Source of the DNA: Kitasatospora phosalacinea | GTDB taxonomy: Bacteria; Actinomycetota; Actinomycetes; Streptomycetales; Streptomycetaceae | Assembly (NCBI RefSeq): GCF_000717185.1 | Contig: NZ_JNYE01000009.1 | Location: forward strand, 45,020 to 109,019 | DNA length: 64,000 nucleotides | Direction of reading: 5' to 3' | In this document: one piece after another, positions 35,388 through 43,780 of the stretch | Layout: each line of letters starts with the position of its first letter | How positions within the stretch are numbered: the first letter of the stretch is position 1 | The notes under the pieces: model-generated | Seen by the model: the letters and a program-made list of their open reading frames with translations, nothing else | Told to the model about the DNA's origin: nothing | Database searches by the model: none | Position numbers and translations under genes: made by a program

Positions 35388-36452
35388 TCAGTGCGGGTGA
35401 GGGCCCGCGCGGTGCACCGGGCCGTGGGTGTCGTCGCAGTGCCCGCGGGCCGCGTCCGCGTCCGCCGCCGCCGCGGCGGCGCTGTCGGGCGCGATCTGCA
35501 GCAGCCCGTCCGGGCCGTCCCCGCCGACGTGGTCGACCTGCAGGGTGGTGTGGGTGATCCGGTACTCCTCGCGCAGGCGGCGCTGGAGCTCGCGCTGCAC
35601 CGCGTGGCAGTCGCCGCCCGGGGTGACCAGGACGTGCGCCGACAGGGCGGGCTCGTTCGAGGTGATCTCCCAGATGTGCAGGTCGTGGACCTCCTCCACC
35701 TGCGGCGCCGACACCAGCCGGTCCGCGACCGCGTCCGGGTCGACCCCGGCGGGCGCGGCCTCCAGGAAGATCCGCGCGGAGTCCCGCACCAGCCCCGTCC
35801 CGGCCCGCAGCATCAGCGCGACCACCACCAGCGAGGCGATCGCGTCCGCCCGGACGAACCCGGTGAACAGCACCACCGCGCCCGCCACCGCCGTCGCGAC
35901 GAACGCGTACAGGTCGGTCAGCACGTGCTGGAACGCGCCCTCCACGTTCAGCGAGGACCGGTTCGCCCTCGACAGGCACCAGGTCGCCGCGACGTTCACC
36001 ACCACGCCCACCAGCGCCGTCACCAGCACCAGCGACCCCTCCACCTCCGGCGGCGAGACCAGCCGGGTCACCGCCTCGTAGCCCAGCCACGCCGACAGCA
36101 CCAGCAGCGTCACCCCGTTCGCCTGCGCGGAGAGGATCTCGGCCCGCTTCAACCCGTACGTGTAGCCGCCGCGGGCCGGACGCGCCGCCAGCCGCATCGC
36201 CACCAGGGCCAGCGCGATCGACGCCGCGTCGGTCAGCATGTGCGCCGCGTCCGAGATCAGGGCCAGCGACTGCGCGGCGAAGCCGACCACCACCTCGCCC
36301 GCCATGAACACCAGCAGCAGGAGCAGCGCGCTCCACAGCCACTTGCGGTCCGCGTCCGCCGCCACCGCGTGGCTGTGGCTGTGGCCGCGGCTGTGCTCGT
36401 GCCGGTGGTCGTGCCGGTGGTCGTGCTCGTGCTCGTGGTCGTGCCCGGCCAT
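35388..36452 (-). CDS. Cation diffusion facilitator (CDF) metal exporter
   Basis: A 354-residue transporter. A His/Asp-rich N-terminus (HDHEHEHDHRHDH) is followed by about six helices with the CDF metal site (LISDAAHMLTDAAS and HVLTDLYAF), then a C-terminal cytoplasmic metallochaperone-like domain (VEEVHDLHIWEIT) and a second His-rich tail. It should export Zn(II) or related divalent cations by proton antiport. The ATG has GAGGGA upstream. The 170 bp before it, shared with the divergent chromate transporter gene, holds a CCGCGCG-GCT-CGCGCGG inverted repeat at 36581-36597. Confidence 0.92.
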   Translation of the reverse strand: MAGHDHEHEHDHRHDHRHEHSRGHSHSHAVAADADRKWLWSALLLLLVFMAGEVVVGFAAQSLALISDAAHMLTDAASIALALVAMRLAARPARGGYTYGLKRAEILSAQANGVTLLVLSAWLGYEAVTRLVSPPEVEGSLVLVTALVGVVVNVAATWCLSRANRSSLNVEGAFQHVLTDLYAFVATAVAGAVVLFTGFVRADAIASLVVVALMLRAGTGLVRDSARIFLEAAPAGVDPDAVADRLVSAPQVEEVHDLHIWEITSNEPALSAHVLVTPGGDCHAVQRELQRRLREEYRITHTTLQVDHVGGDGPDGLLQIAPDSAAAAAADADAARGHCDDTHGPVHRAGPHPH

Positions 36453-36623
36453 CGGGGTCCCTCCGCTCTGCTGCCCGTACCGGCAGTGAACCCCAGAACG
36501 GACGAAGATCCAAAGGCGGCAGTGGTGACCGTTGTCGTTCTCCGTCGCGACATCCGGGTCGGGTAGGGTGCGCCCCGCATCCGCGCGGCTCGCGCGGCGG
36601 TTCAGGAGGGGAGCGGACCCGGA

Positions 36624-37862
36624 ATGGCGGAGCAGGCGGGGGAGCGGGTGCCGCTCACGGTGATCGCCCGGGAGTGGGGCCGGATCGGCGTACTCGGCTT
36701 CGGCGGCCCGCCCGCGCACATCCTGCTGCTGCGCAGGCTCTGCGTGGAGCGGCGCGGCTGGATCGCCGCGAGCGAGTTCGAGGACGGCATCGCCGCCACC
36801 AACCTGCTGCCCGGACCCGCCTCCACCCAGTTGGCGATCTTCACCGCCTGGCGGCTCCGCGGCACCGCCGGGGCGCTGGTCGGCGGCGCGGCGTTCATCC
36901 TGCCCGGGCTGGTGCTGATCCTGCTGCTGGCCGCGCTGTTCCTGGCCGGGCACCCGCCGCGCTGGGTGCTGGGCGCCGCCGCGGGCGCGGGCGCCGCGGT
37001 CGCCGCCGTCGCGGTGCAGGCCGCCACCACCCTCGTCCCGCCCAGCCTGCGCCGCTCCGGCCCCGGCCCGGCCCGGGTCCGCTGGGCCGCCTACCTGCTG
37101 CTGGGCGGGGCCGCCGCGGTCCTCACCGGCCCGTGGCTGGTCCTCGTCCTGCTCGCCACCGGCACCGCCGAGATCGCCTTCCGCCGCCGCGGCCGCGCCG
37201 CCCCGGCGGGAACCGGCCGAACCAGCCGTACGGGGGACGACCCGCTCAGCCGACCGGACGAGGGCCCGCCCGCCCCGCCCGCCCAGCGCCCGCTGCTGCC
37301 GCTGCTGGCCCCCGGCCTCGCCGCGACCGGCGGGCTCGGCGCGCTCGCCTGGGTCGCCCTCAAGGTCGGGGCGCTGTCGTACGGCGGCGGCTTCGTGATC
37401 ATCCCGCTGATGCAGCACGACGCCGTCGAGCGCTACCACTGGATGACCGACGGCCAGTTCCTGAACGCCGTCGCGCTCGGCCAGATCACCCCCGGCCCGG
37501 TGGTGCAGACCGTCTCGGTGGTCGGCTACGCGGCCGCGGGCGTCCTCGGCGGGCTGCTCGCCGCGGCCGTGGCCTTCGCCCCGTCCTTCCTGTTCGTGCT
37601 GTTCGGCGCCGCGCACTTCGACCGGCTGCGCGCCAACGCCTCCGTGCAGGACTTCCTCACCGGCGCCGGACCGGCCGTCATCGGCGCCATCGCCGGGTCC
37701 GCCCTCCCGCTGGCCCTCGCCCTCGGCCGGCCCTGGCAGTACGCCGTGCTGGCCCTGGCCGCGCTCTGGCTGCTGGTGCTGCGCCGCGGGGTCGTCCCCT
37801 GCCTGCTCGGCGCGGCCGGCCTCGGGGTGCTCGCCGCTGCGGCCGGGCTCGCGCTGCCCTGA
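36624..37862 (+). CDS. chrA: Chromate transporter (ChrA family, fused two-domain form)
   Basis: A 412-residue membrane protein with two homologous CHR halves. The first half has WGRIGVLGFGGPPAHI and NLLPGPASTQLAIF; the second has LKVGALSYGGGFVIIPLMQ and ALGQITPGPVVQTVSVVGY. The halves are joined by a Pro-rich hydrophilic linker around residues 195-230. It is expected to export chromate or a similar oxyanion. An AGGAGG-rich sequence precedes the ATG. It is divergent from the CDF gene, together a metal-resistance pair. Confidence 0.9.
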   Translation: MAEQAGERVPLTVIAREWGRIGVLGFGGPPAHILLLRRLCVERRGWIAASEFEDGIAATNLLPGPASTQLAIFTAWRLRGTAGALVGGAAFILPGLVLILLLAALFLAGHPPRWVLGAAAGAGAAVAAVAVQAATTLVPPSLRRSGPGPARVRWAAYLLLGGAAAVLTGPWLVLVLLATGTAEIAFRRRGRAAPAGTGRTSRTGDDPLSRPDEGPPAPPAQRPLLPLLAPGLAATGGLGALAWVALKVGALSYGGGFVIIPLMQHDAVERYHWMTDGQFLNAVALGQITPGPVVQTVSVVGYAAAGVLGGLLAAAVAFAPSFLFVLFGAAHFDRLRANASVQDFLTGAGPAVIGAIAGSALPLALALGRPWQYAVLALAALWLLVLRRGVVPCLLGAAGLGVLAAAAGLALP

Positions 37863-37882
37863 GCCCGTTCTCCCCGGGGAGT

Positions 37883-38644
37883 TCAGAAGCTCGGCAGGAC
37901 GGCGTCCTCCGGGGTGTTCGGGGCGGTGAGCGGCGCCAGCCGGGCCGCGTTGACCAGGGCGCGGGCGACCCGCAGGTCCTCGCCCTGCTCGGGGTGCCAC
38001 TGGACGCCGACGGTGAAGCCCGCGCCCTCGATCGCCTCGACCGTGCCGTCCTCGGCGTACGCGCAGGCGACCAGGCCCTCGCCGAGGCGGGCGACCGCCT
38101 GGTGGTGGAAGGTCGGGACGACCACCGACGCCTCCGGCAGCAGGTCCGCCAGCAGCGTGCCGGGCACCGGGCGGACCGGGTGCCGCCCGTACTCGCCGGG
38201 CGCGCCGACGTGGCGCAGCCCCGCCTCCTCGCCGACCGCGTCCGGCAGGTGCTGGACCAGCGAGCCGCCGCACACCACGTTCAGCAGCTGCATGCCGCGG
38301 CAGATGCCCAGCAGCGGCGTCCCGGCGGCGAGCGCGGCACGGATCAGCGCGGCCTCCCACAGGTCGCGCGCGGCCGCGGTGGCCACCGTCAGCGGGTGCG
38401 GCAGCTCGCCGTACAGGGCCGGGTCGACGTCCTCGCCGCCCGCGACCACCAGGCCGTCCAGCCGGGCCACCACGGCCGCCGCGTGCTCCGGCGCGTCCGG
38501 CGGCAGCATCAGGGCGATCCCGCCGGCCTCGCGCACCAGCTCCGGGTAGCGCACGGGGAGCAGTACGGAGCGCATCCGGTCCCACCGGCCCCAGGCCGCG
38601 TCGTTGAGGTAGGTGCTGATGCCGATCACGGGGCGAGAGGTCAT
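37883..38644 (-). CDS. Class I glutamine amidotransferase-like hydrolase (PuuD-like)
   Basis: A 253-residue protein with the GATase1 triad: the Cys in LLGICRGMQLLNV, and the His and Glu in VQWHPEQGE. PVIGISTYL at the start and GGEDVDPALYGE are typical of gamma-glutamyl-GABA hydrolases (Peptidase C26), which cleave gamma-glutamyl amides. Start: ATG 38644 (MTSRPVIGIS) is preferred; ATG 38653 adds three residues. It stands alone and converges with chrA. Confidence 0.85.
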   Translation of the reverse strand: MTSRPVIGISTYLNDAAWGRWDRMRSVLLPVRYPELVREAGGIALMLPPDAPEHAAAVVARLDGLVVAGGEDVDPALYGELPHPLTVATAAARDLWEAALIRAALAAGTPLLGICRGMQLLNVVCGGSLVQHLPDAVGEEAGLRHVGAPGEYGRHPVRPVPGTLLADLLPEASVVVPTFHHQAVARLGEGLVACAYAEDGTVEAIEGAGFTVGVQWHPEQGEDLRVARALVNAARLAPLTAPNTPEDAVLPSF

Positions 38645-38727
38645 GGCGCGCATTCTGTCGCACGGCCACTCGGCGCGCCGCGCGACCCACCTCCCTCGAG
38701 CGCCCCTTCAGGCGCGTGGAGCACAGC

Positions 38728-38768
38728 GCGCGCCCCCGGGGCGCTCGGGACCGCTCCAGGGGGCGCGC
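38728..38768. other. Hairpin in the region between divergent genes
   Basis: GCGCGCCCCC and GGGGGCGCGC form a perfect 10-bp stem with a 21-nt loop, within the 228 bp separating the leftward amidotransferase and the rightward DUF2510 gene. At this position it is upstream of both, so it is more likely a leader or regulatory structure than a terminator. Confidence 0.45.
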
Positions 38769-38859
38769 AAGAGGGGCAATCGTGTGATTCTCACCGGAAT
38801 CTCATCGCCCGACCCCGGAATGTGCCCCCGCGCTGATTTCCCGCTTATCCGCCGCCCCC

Positions 38860-38865
38860 TAGGGT
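38860..38865 (+). promoter_or_regulatory. -10 hexamer for a leaderless transcript
   Basis: TAGGGT lies 7 nt before the GTG at 38873, which has no ribosome-binding site. No good -35 is seen. Confidence 0.4.
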
Positions 38866-38872
38866 CTCTACC

Positions 38873-40036
38873 GTGAGCGAGCAGCAGATTCCGGCCGGGT
38901 GGTACCCGGACCCCGTCGACACCGACAGCGACCCCCGCCCCCAGCGCTGGTGGGACGGCAAGGGCTGGACCGCCGAAACCCGCCCGGCCCCCACGGCGCC
39001 GACGGCCCCCACCGACACGGCCCCGACCGGCACGATCCCGACCGGCACGGCCCCTGCGGACGCGCCGCCCGCCGCCGGTGCCGCCGCGCCCGGCCCCGCC
39101 GCGCCCGGTGCCGAGGACACGGCCGTCCTCGAGGGCACCGTGCTGGACGCCTCCGGGCAGACCGTCCACTACCCGCCGCTGCCCCCGTACGCCGGGCACT
39201 ACGGGGCGAAGCCGACCCGCAGCAAGCCGTCGAAGCCGGTGCTGGTCGCCGCGTCGGTCGCCGCCCTGCTCGGCCTCCTGGCCGGCTCCGGCATCACCTA
39301 CCTGGTGATGGACGGCAACCGCAGCGAGACCAAGTCTGCCGCCGGCCCCAGCAACGACGGTCGCCGCTCCGGCGGCGGCTTCGGCAGCGGCGGCCTCGGC
39401 GAAGGCGGCAGCGGGGGCAGCGGGGGCAACACCAACCCCGGCGACCCGTTCGGCTTCGGCAACGGCGGCATCGGCGGCGGCAACGGTAACGGCAGCGGGG
39501 GCACCGGCGGCGGCAGCGGGAAGAGCAGCGCCATCGCCGTCGACACGGTCAACGGCATCTCGCTGCCCGTCCCGAGCGGCTGGGAGGGCGGCACCACCAA
39601 CGACGGCTACGCCGGCCTCACCGTCGGCGACTACACCTGCGCCGACGGCAAGGACAACTGCTCGCTCGGCGGCGTGTTCACCACCCAGATCGCGGGCACC
39701 GACGCCAAGCAGGCCGCGCAGAACGACATCGCCGACGCCGCCAAGGCCGCCTACGGCAAGCTCAACAGCCACAAGGAACTGAAGAACGAGGCCGTCACGG
39801 TGGCCGGCCGCTCCGGCTACCTGGTCCGCTGGCAGGTCGACGCCGAGCAGGGCAACCCGGGCTACGTCCAGACGGTGGTCTTCCCGACCGCCGACGGCAA
39901 GGCGCTGACCGCCGTCCACTTCGGCTTCGACATCGCCGACAAGGCACCCGGCCTGAACCAGATGGACACCATCCTGAAGGGCATCGCCAAGGCCGACGCC
40001 AGCTCCACCGGCGGCGGCCACGGCACCACCACCTGA
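38873..40036 (+). CDS. DUF2510-domain membrane protein with Gly-rich linker
   Basis: A 387-residue protein. It opens with a DUF2510 motif (QQIPAGWYPDPVDTDSDPRPQ, then RWWDGKGWT), followed by a Thr/Pro/Ala repeat tract, one transmembrane helix (VLVAASVAALLGLLAGSGI), a long Gly/Ser/Asn-rich linker and an outer domain from about residue 225 (ISLPVPSGWEGGTT). The outer domain has a Cys pair (YTCADGKDNCSLGG). The function of such proteins is not known; an envelope role is likely. GTG 38873 is chosen because the DUF2510 motif starts immediately. Confidence 0.82.
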   Translation: MSEQQIPAGWYPDPVDTDSDPRPQRWWDGKGWTAETRPAPTAPTAPTDTAPTGTIPTGTAPADAPPAAGAAAPGPAAPGAEDTAVLEGTVLDASGQTVHYPPLPPYAGHYGAKPTRSKPSKPVLVAASVAALLGLLAGSGITYLVMDGNRSETKSAAGPSNDGRRSGGGFGSGGLGEGGSGGSGGNTNPGDPFGFGNGGIGGGNGNGSGGTGGGSGKSSAIAVDTVNGISLPVPSGWEGGTTNDGYAGLTVGDYTCADGKDNCSLGGVFTTQIAGTDAKQAAQNDIADAAKAAYGKLNSHKELKNEAVTVAGRSGYLVRWQVDAEQGNPGYVQTVVFPTADGKALTAVHFGFDIADKAPGLNQMDTILKGIAKADASSTGGGHGTTT

Positions 40037-40088
40037 CCCGCCCGCCCCGACGACCCCCGGCCCGGCACGCCACCCCCCTGGGATGGGA

Positions 40089-40119
40089 GGGAACGACGCC
40101 CCGGGCCGGGGTCGTTCCC
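40089..40119. terminator. Hairpin between convergent genes
   Basis: GGGAACGAC pairs with GTCGTTCCC (9-bp stem) around a GC loop that itself contains CCCGGG. It lies between the ends of the DUF2510 gene and the sigma factor gene. The rest of 40037-40211 shows no gene. Confidence 0.7.
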
Positions 40120-40211
40120 GTTGAACTTCCCTCGTTCGCCGACGCGTTGACCCGTACGGCGCCGTTCTCCGGCGGCCCGGCGCATCGCCGTTCCGGCGGT
40201 CCCTCCCCTCC

Positions 40212-41432
40212 TCAACTTCCTTCGCGCAGCAGCGTGTTGAGTCGTGCCGCCTGCCGGATCAGGTGATCCCGCTCGGCGGCCGTTCCGGCCTCGTGGGCGG
40301 CCCGGGCGTACAGGGCGGCGGCGGTCGGCAGGTCGTCGGCCCGTTCGTGCAGGTACGCGCGGGCGGCGGTGCGGCGGGGGAGCGATTCGTCGAGTGCGGC
40401 GAGGGCGGCCAGGCCCGCGCGGGGGCCGTCCGCCTCGCCGACGGCGACGGCCCGGTTGAGGCGGACCACCGGGTTGTCCGTCAGCGCGGCCAGTTCGTCG
40501 TACCACTCGACGATCTGCACCCAGTCGGTCTCGGCGGCGGTCGGTGCGTCCGCGTGCAGCGCGGCGATCGCGGCCTGGGCCTGGAACTCGCCGAGCCGGT
40601 CGCGGGCCAGCGCCGCCTGCAGGACGGCGACGCCCTCCGCGATGGCGGCGGTGTCCCAGCGGGTGCGGTCCTGCTCGGCGAGCGGTACCAGGCTGCCGTC
40701 CGGCGCGGTCCGTCCGGCCCGGCGGGCGTGGTGCAGCAGCATCAGCGCCAGCAGGCCGGACACCTCCGGGTGGTCGGTCCGGGCCGCGAGCTGCCGGGTC
40801 AGCCGGATCGCCTCGGCCGCCAGGTCGACGTCCCCCGAGTAGCCCTCGTTGAAGACCAGGTAGAGCACCCGCAGCACCGTCGCCACGTCCCCGGGCCGGT
40901 CCAGGCGCACGCCCGAGACGGTCCGCTTGGCCCGGCTGATCCGCTGCGCCATCGTCGCCTCCGGCACCAGGTACGCCGCGGCGATCTGCCGGGTGGTGAG
41001 CCCGCCGACCGCGCGCAGCGTCAGCGCCACCGCCGAGGACGGCGTCAGCGACGGGTGCGCGCACAGGAAGTACAGCCGCAACGAGTCGTCGCGGTCCGGC
41101 ACCGGGCCGGGCCCGGGCTCCTCCTCCACCGCGTCCTCGCGGCGGCGGCGCGCGGTGTCGGCCCGGGCCGCGTCCAGGAAGCGCCGCCACGCGACGGTCA
41201 CCAGCCAGCCCTTCGGGTCCCGCGGGGGCTCGTCCGGCCAGCGCCGGACGGCCTCCAGCAGGGCCTCCTGCACCGCGTCCTCGGCCGCCGCGAAGTCGGC
41301 CCCGCGACGGACCAGGACCGCCAGCACCTCGGGTGTGAGGGCGCGCAGCAGCGCCTCGTCCACCGGCGGAACCGGCCGAACCGACGGGAGCGGCGGAACC
41401 GGCGGGAGCGGTGCGGAGGACATCCCGGTCAC
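40212..41432 (-). CDS. ECF-type RNA polymerase sigma factor with C-terminal extension (ECF42-like)
   Basis: A 406-residue sigma factor. Region 2 is visible as AAEDAVQEALLEAVRRWP and PKGWLVTVAWRRFLDAAR, and region 4 as LTTRQIAAAYLVPEATMAQRISRAKRTV. A long C-terminal half with TPR-like helices (LVFNEGYSGDVDLAAEAIRL ... AARAYLHERADDLPTAA) follows. This layout and the DGPF-protein gene directly upstream match the ECF42 group, which lacks a classical anti-sigma factor. The GTG start overlaps the DGPF gene stop (GTGA). The N-terminus is a Pro-rich tract. Confidence 0.88.
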   Translation of the reverse strand: MTGMSSAPLPPVPPLPSVRPVPPVDEALLRALTPEVLAVLVRRGADFAAAEDAVQEALLEAVRRWPDEPPRDPKGWLVTVAWRRFLDAARADTARRRREDAVEEEPGPGPVPDRDDSLRLYFLCAHPSLTPSSAVALTLRAVGGLTTRQIAAAYLVPEATMAQRISRAKRTVSGVRLDRPGDVATVLRVLYLVFNEGYSGDVDLAAEAIRLTRQLAARTDHPEVSGLLALMLLHHARRAGRTAPDGSLVPLAEQDRTRWDTAAIAEGVAVLQAALARDRLGEFQAQAAIAALHADAPTAAETDWVQIVEWYDELAALTDNPVVRLNRAVAVGEADGPRAGLAALAALDESLPRRTAARAYLHERADDLPTAAALYARAAHEAGTAAERDHLIRQAARLNTLLREGS

Positions 41433-41836
41433 TCCGTGACGGTCGGCGGCTCGGACATGATCGGGCGCAGCTCCAGCCACTCCCGGATCGGCACCCCGCC
41501 CGCGCCCGGCGCCGCCGACAGCTCCGCGGCCAGTTCCAGCGCCCGCTGGTGGCTGTCCACGTCCACGATCATCCACCCGGCGATCAGGTCCTTGGTCTCG
41601 GCGAACGGCCCGTCGGTCACCGGCGGCTTCCCCTCCCCGCCGTACTGCACCCACGTCCCCTCGGGCGCGAGCCCCTGGGCGTCCACGAACTCGCCGGTCT
41701 GCTCCAGCTTGGCCGCGAAGTCGCGCATGTACTGGATGTGCGCGCCGACCTCCTCGGGCGTCCACCGGTCCATCGGGACGAAGCCCTCCGGGACGGGCGC
41801 GCCGCGGTAGTGCTTGAGCATCAGGTACTTGGCCAT
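41429..41836 (-). CDS. YCII-related DGPF-domain protein
   Basis: A 135-residue protein with the fold of YCII/DGPF proteins: MAKYLMLKHYRG at the start, the signature VTDGPFAETKDLIAGWMIVD and a final REWLELRPI. These proteins are encoded with ECF42 sigma factors and probably sense or bind a small molecule controlling the sigma factor; the mechanism is not settled. The stop overlaps the sigma-factor start. GAGCGAGA precedes the ATG. Confidence 0.88.
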   Translation of the reverse strand: MAKYLMLKHYRGAPVPEGFVPMDRWTPEEVGAHIQYMRDFAAKLEQTGEFVDAQGLAPEGTWVQYGGEGKPPVTDGPFAETKDLIAGWMIVDVDSHQRALELAAELSAAPGAGGVPIREWLELRPIMSEPPTVTE

Positions 41837-41929
41837 CGTTCTCGCTCCTCGGTACTGGTGCGGTGCGGCCCATTGTGGCCGCCTCCACCCCTGGGACGGA
41901 GCCGCTCACGGGTTCTCGACACGACCGCG

Positions 41930-42478
41930 GAGAAAATCCTCCGGCAGTTTTCCGGACGGGGCGGCCCCGCTGGAACGGCGGGTCGAGGTTCGTGGCGGGC
42001 GCGGCGCCGTCCAGCACCTGGCGGAGGGTGTCGGCCAGGCCGTGCTCGTCGTTCACGTGCCGGAACCGCGGCAGGCCGTCCGGGACGCGGGCGCCGTCGC
42101 GGCAGAGCCGGGCGAGCCCGGGGTGGGCACCCGGACGTCCGCCGGTCGGCCCGGGCCGACCCGCAGGGCGTCGCACCGGGCGGCGACGGCCTGCGGGTCG
42201 GGGTGCGAGCAGACCCGCCAGGTGGCTCGGCGCCGAGCGGACCACCTCCGGGTCCGTCGAACGCGCCTGCGCCGGGTACTGCCCGGCCGACACCTTCCGC
42301 CGAGCCGGAGGGGCTCCCAGGGCACTTCGTCCAGCCGGAAGCCGTCCTTCCGGAAGCTGTCCTTGACCTCCCGCGACAGCCCCGCGCCCGCCACCCGGAC
42401 GTCCAACTCGGTGCCCTCGCGTTCACGCCCGGGACGCCGCGCCGCGGCCGGGCGGCCGGGCGGCCCGGGCGTCCGGGG
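41930..42478 (-). pseudogene. Possible decayed gene remnant
   Basis: The 640 bp from 41837 to 42478 has no intact gene. Protein-like text appears on the minus strand in alternating frames: a DVRVAGAGLSREVKDSFRKD stretch near 42400, then in another frame segments such as VPDGLPRFRHVNDEHGLADT near 42060. This suggests one reading frame broken by frameshifts. I do not recognise the parent family; sequencing-free explanations such as chance open frames remain possible. Confidence 0.35.
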
Positions 42479-43699
42479 TCACAGGAAGGTGTGGCCCTCG
42501 CCCCGGTAGGTCGGGACCGTCGCGGTGACCCGGTCGCCCTCGACCAGGTGCAACTGCTCGAAGCGCTCGCACAGTTCACCCGCCTTCGCGTGCCGGAACC
42601 ACACCCGGTCGCCGATCAGCAGGTCGTCCGCGGCCGAGCCGAGCAGCGGCGTCTGCACCTCGCCCGCACCCTCCTGCGGGTCGTACCGCAGCCCGGCCGG
42701 CAGGTACGGGACGGGCGAGCGGTCCGCCCCCGCCGGGCCGGACGCGGCGTAGCCGCCGCCCAGCACCGTCACCACGCCCACCCCCGGGCGCCGCACCACC
42801 GGCTGCGCGAACAGCGCCGCCGGACGGCCCCGGAACGCCCGGTAGTTGTCGAACAGCCGCGGCACGAACAGCCCCGAACCGGCCGCCACCTCCGTCACCG
42901 CCCGCTCCGCGACCGTCGACTCCACGCTGCCCGTGCCGCCGCCGTTCACGAACTCCAACTCGGCGACCTCGCGCACCCGCCGCACCACCTCGGCCCGCCG
43001 CACCGCCAGCTCCGCCCGCGCCTTCGCCTGCATCAGCCGCACCGCCGCCGACCGCAGCGGACGCCCCCGCACCGCGTCCCCGACACCCGCCACGTGGCCC
43101 TCGTACGCCATCAGCCCGACCACCTCGAACCCCCGGCGGCCGTTCACCAGTTCCGCGAACCGGCCCAGCTGTTCGGGCGTCCGCAACGGCGAGCGCCGCG
43201 CGCCCACCCGCACCCGGCCGCCCAGCAGTTGCAGCGAGGTGTCCAGCTCCAGGCAGACCCGCACCGTCGCCGAACCCTCCCGGGCCGCGTCGATCAGGTC
43301 CAACTGCGCTACGTCGTCCACGACCACGCTGACCTGCCGCGCCAGCTCCGGGTCCGCGGTCAGCCGCCCGAACGAGGCCCGGTCCGCCGACGGGTACGCC
43401 AGCAGCACGTCCGTGAAACCGGACTCCACCAGCCACAGCGACTCCGCCAGCGTGAAGCTCATCACCCCGGCGAACCCGTCCACCTTCAGCACCCGCTCCA
43501 GCAGGGCCCGGGAGCGCACCGACTTCGACGCCACCCGGATCGGCTTCCCGCCCGCCCGCCGCACCAGATCCGCCGCGTTCGCGTCGAACGCCGCCAGGTC
43601 CACGACGGCCAACGGTGCATCCAGGTGCGCCGTCGCCCGGTCGTACCGGGCCCGGTCGGAGACGCTTCCGCTGGTCGCAGTGGTTTCAACGAGTGCCAT
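42479..43699 (-). CDS. Alanine racemase N-terminal-type PLP protein (amino acid deaminase/aldolase)
   Basis: A 406-residue protein of the D-threonine aldolase/amino acid deaminase type with an alanine-racemase-like PLP barrel. PIRVASKSVRS supplies the PLP Lys, and GLMAYEGHVAGVGD, FVNGGGTGSVEST and the late AGELCERFEQLHLV region are typical. A C-terminal DSD1-like metal site is plausible (WFRHAKAGELC). It should act on a D-amino acid or beta-hydroxy amino acid; the substrate is unknown. A palindrome, CTACCGGGCGGTAG, sits 22 bp upstream of the ATG. Confidence 0.82.
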   Translation of the reverse strand: MALVETTATSGSVSDRARYDRATAHLDAPLAVVDLAAFDANAADLVRRAGGKPIRVASKSVRSRALLERVLKVDGFAGVMSFTLAESLWLVESGFTDVLLAYPSADRASFGRLTADPELARQVSVVVDDVAQLDLIDAAREGSATVRVCLELDTSLQLLGGRVRVGARRSPLRTPEQLGRFAELVNGRRGFEVVGLMAYEGHVAGVGDAVRGRPLRSAAVRLMQAKARAELAVRRAEVVRRVREVAELEFVNGGGTGSVESTVAERAVTEVAAGSGLFVPRLFDNYRAFRGRPAALFAQPVVRRPGVGVVTVLGGGYAASGPAGADRSPVPYLPAGLRYDPQEGAGEVQTPLLGSAADDLLIGDRVWFRHAKAGELCERFEQLHLVEGDRVTATVPTYRGEGHTFL

Positions 43700-43721
43700 G
43701 GGCGCAGACTGCCACATCCCC

Positions 43722-43735
43722 CTACCGGGCGGTAG
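43722..43735. promoter_or_regulatory. Operator-like palindrome
   Basis: CTACCG-GG-CGGTAG is an exact 6+2+6 inverted repeat in the 81-bp gap upstream of the leftward aldolase gene, a shape often bound by TetR-type repressors. No adjacent TetR gene is intact. Confidence 0.45.
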
Positions 43736-43780
43736 ATCCATCGGACCCCCAATCCGCCCCCCCGCTCCTCCTCCGGCCCG

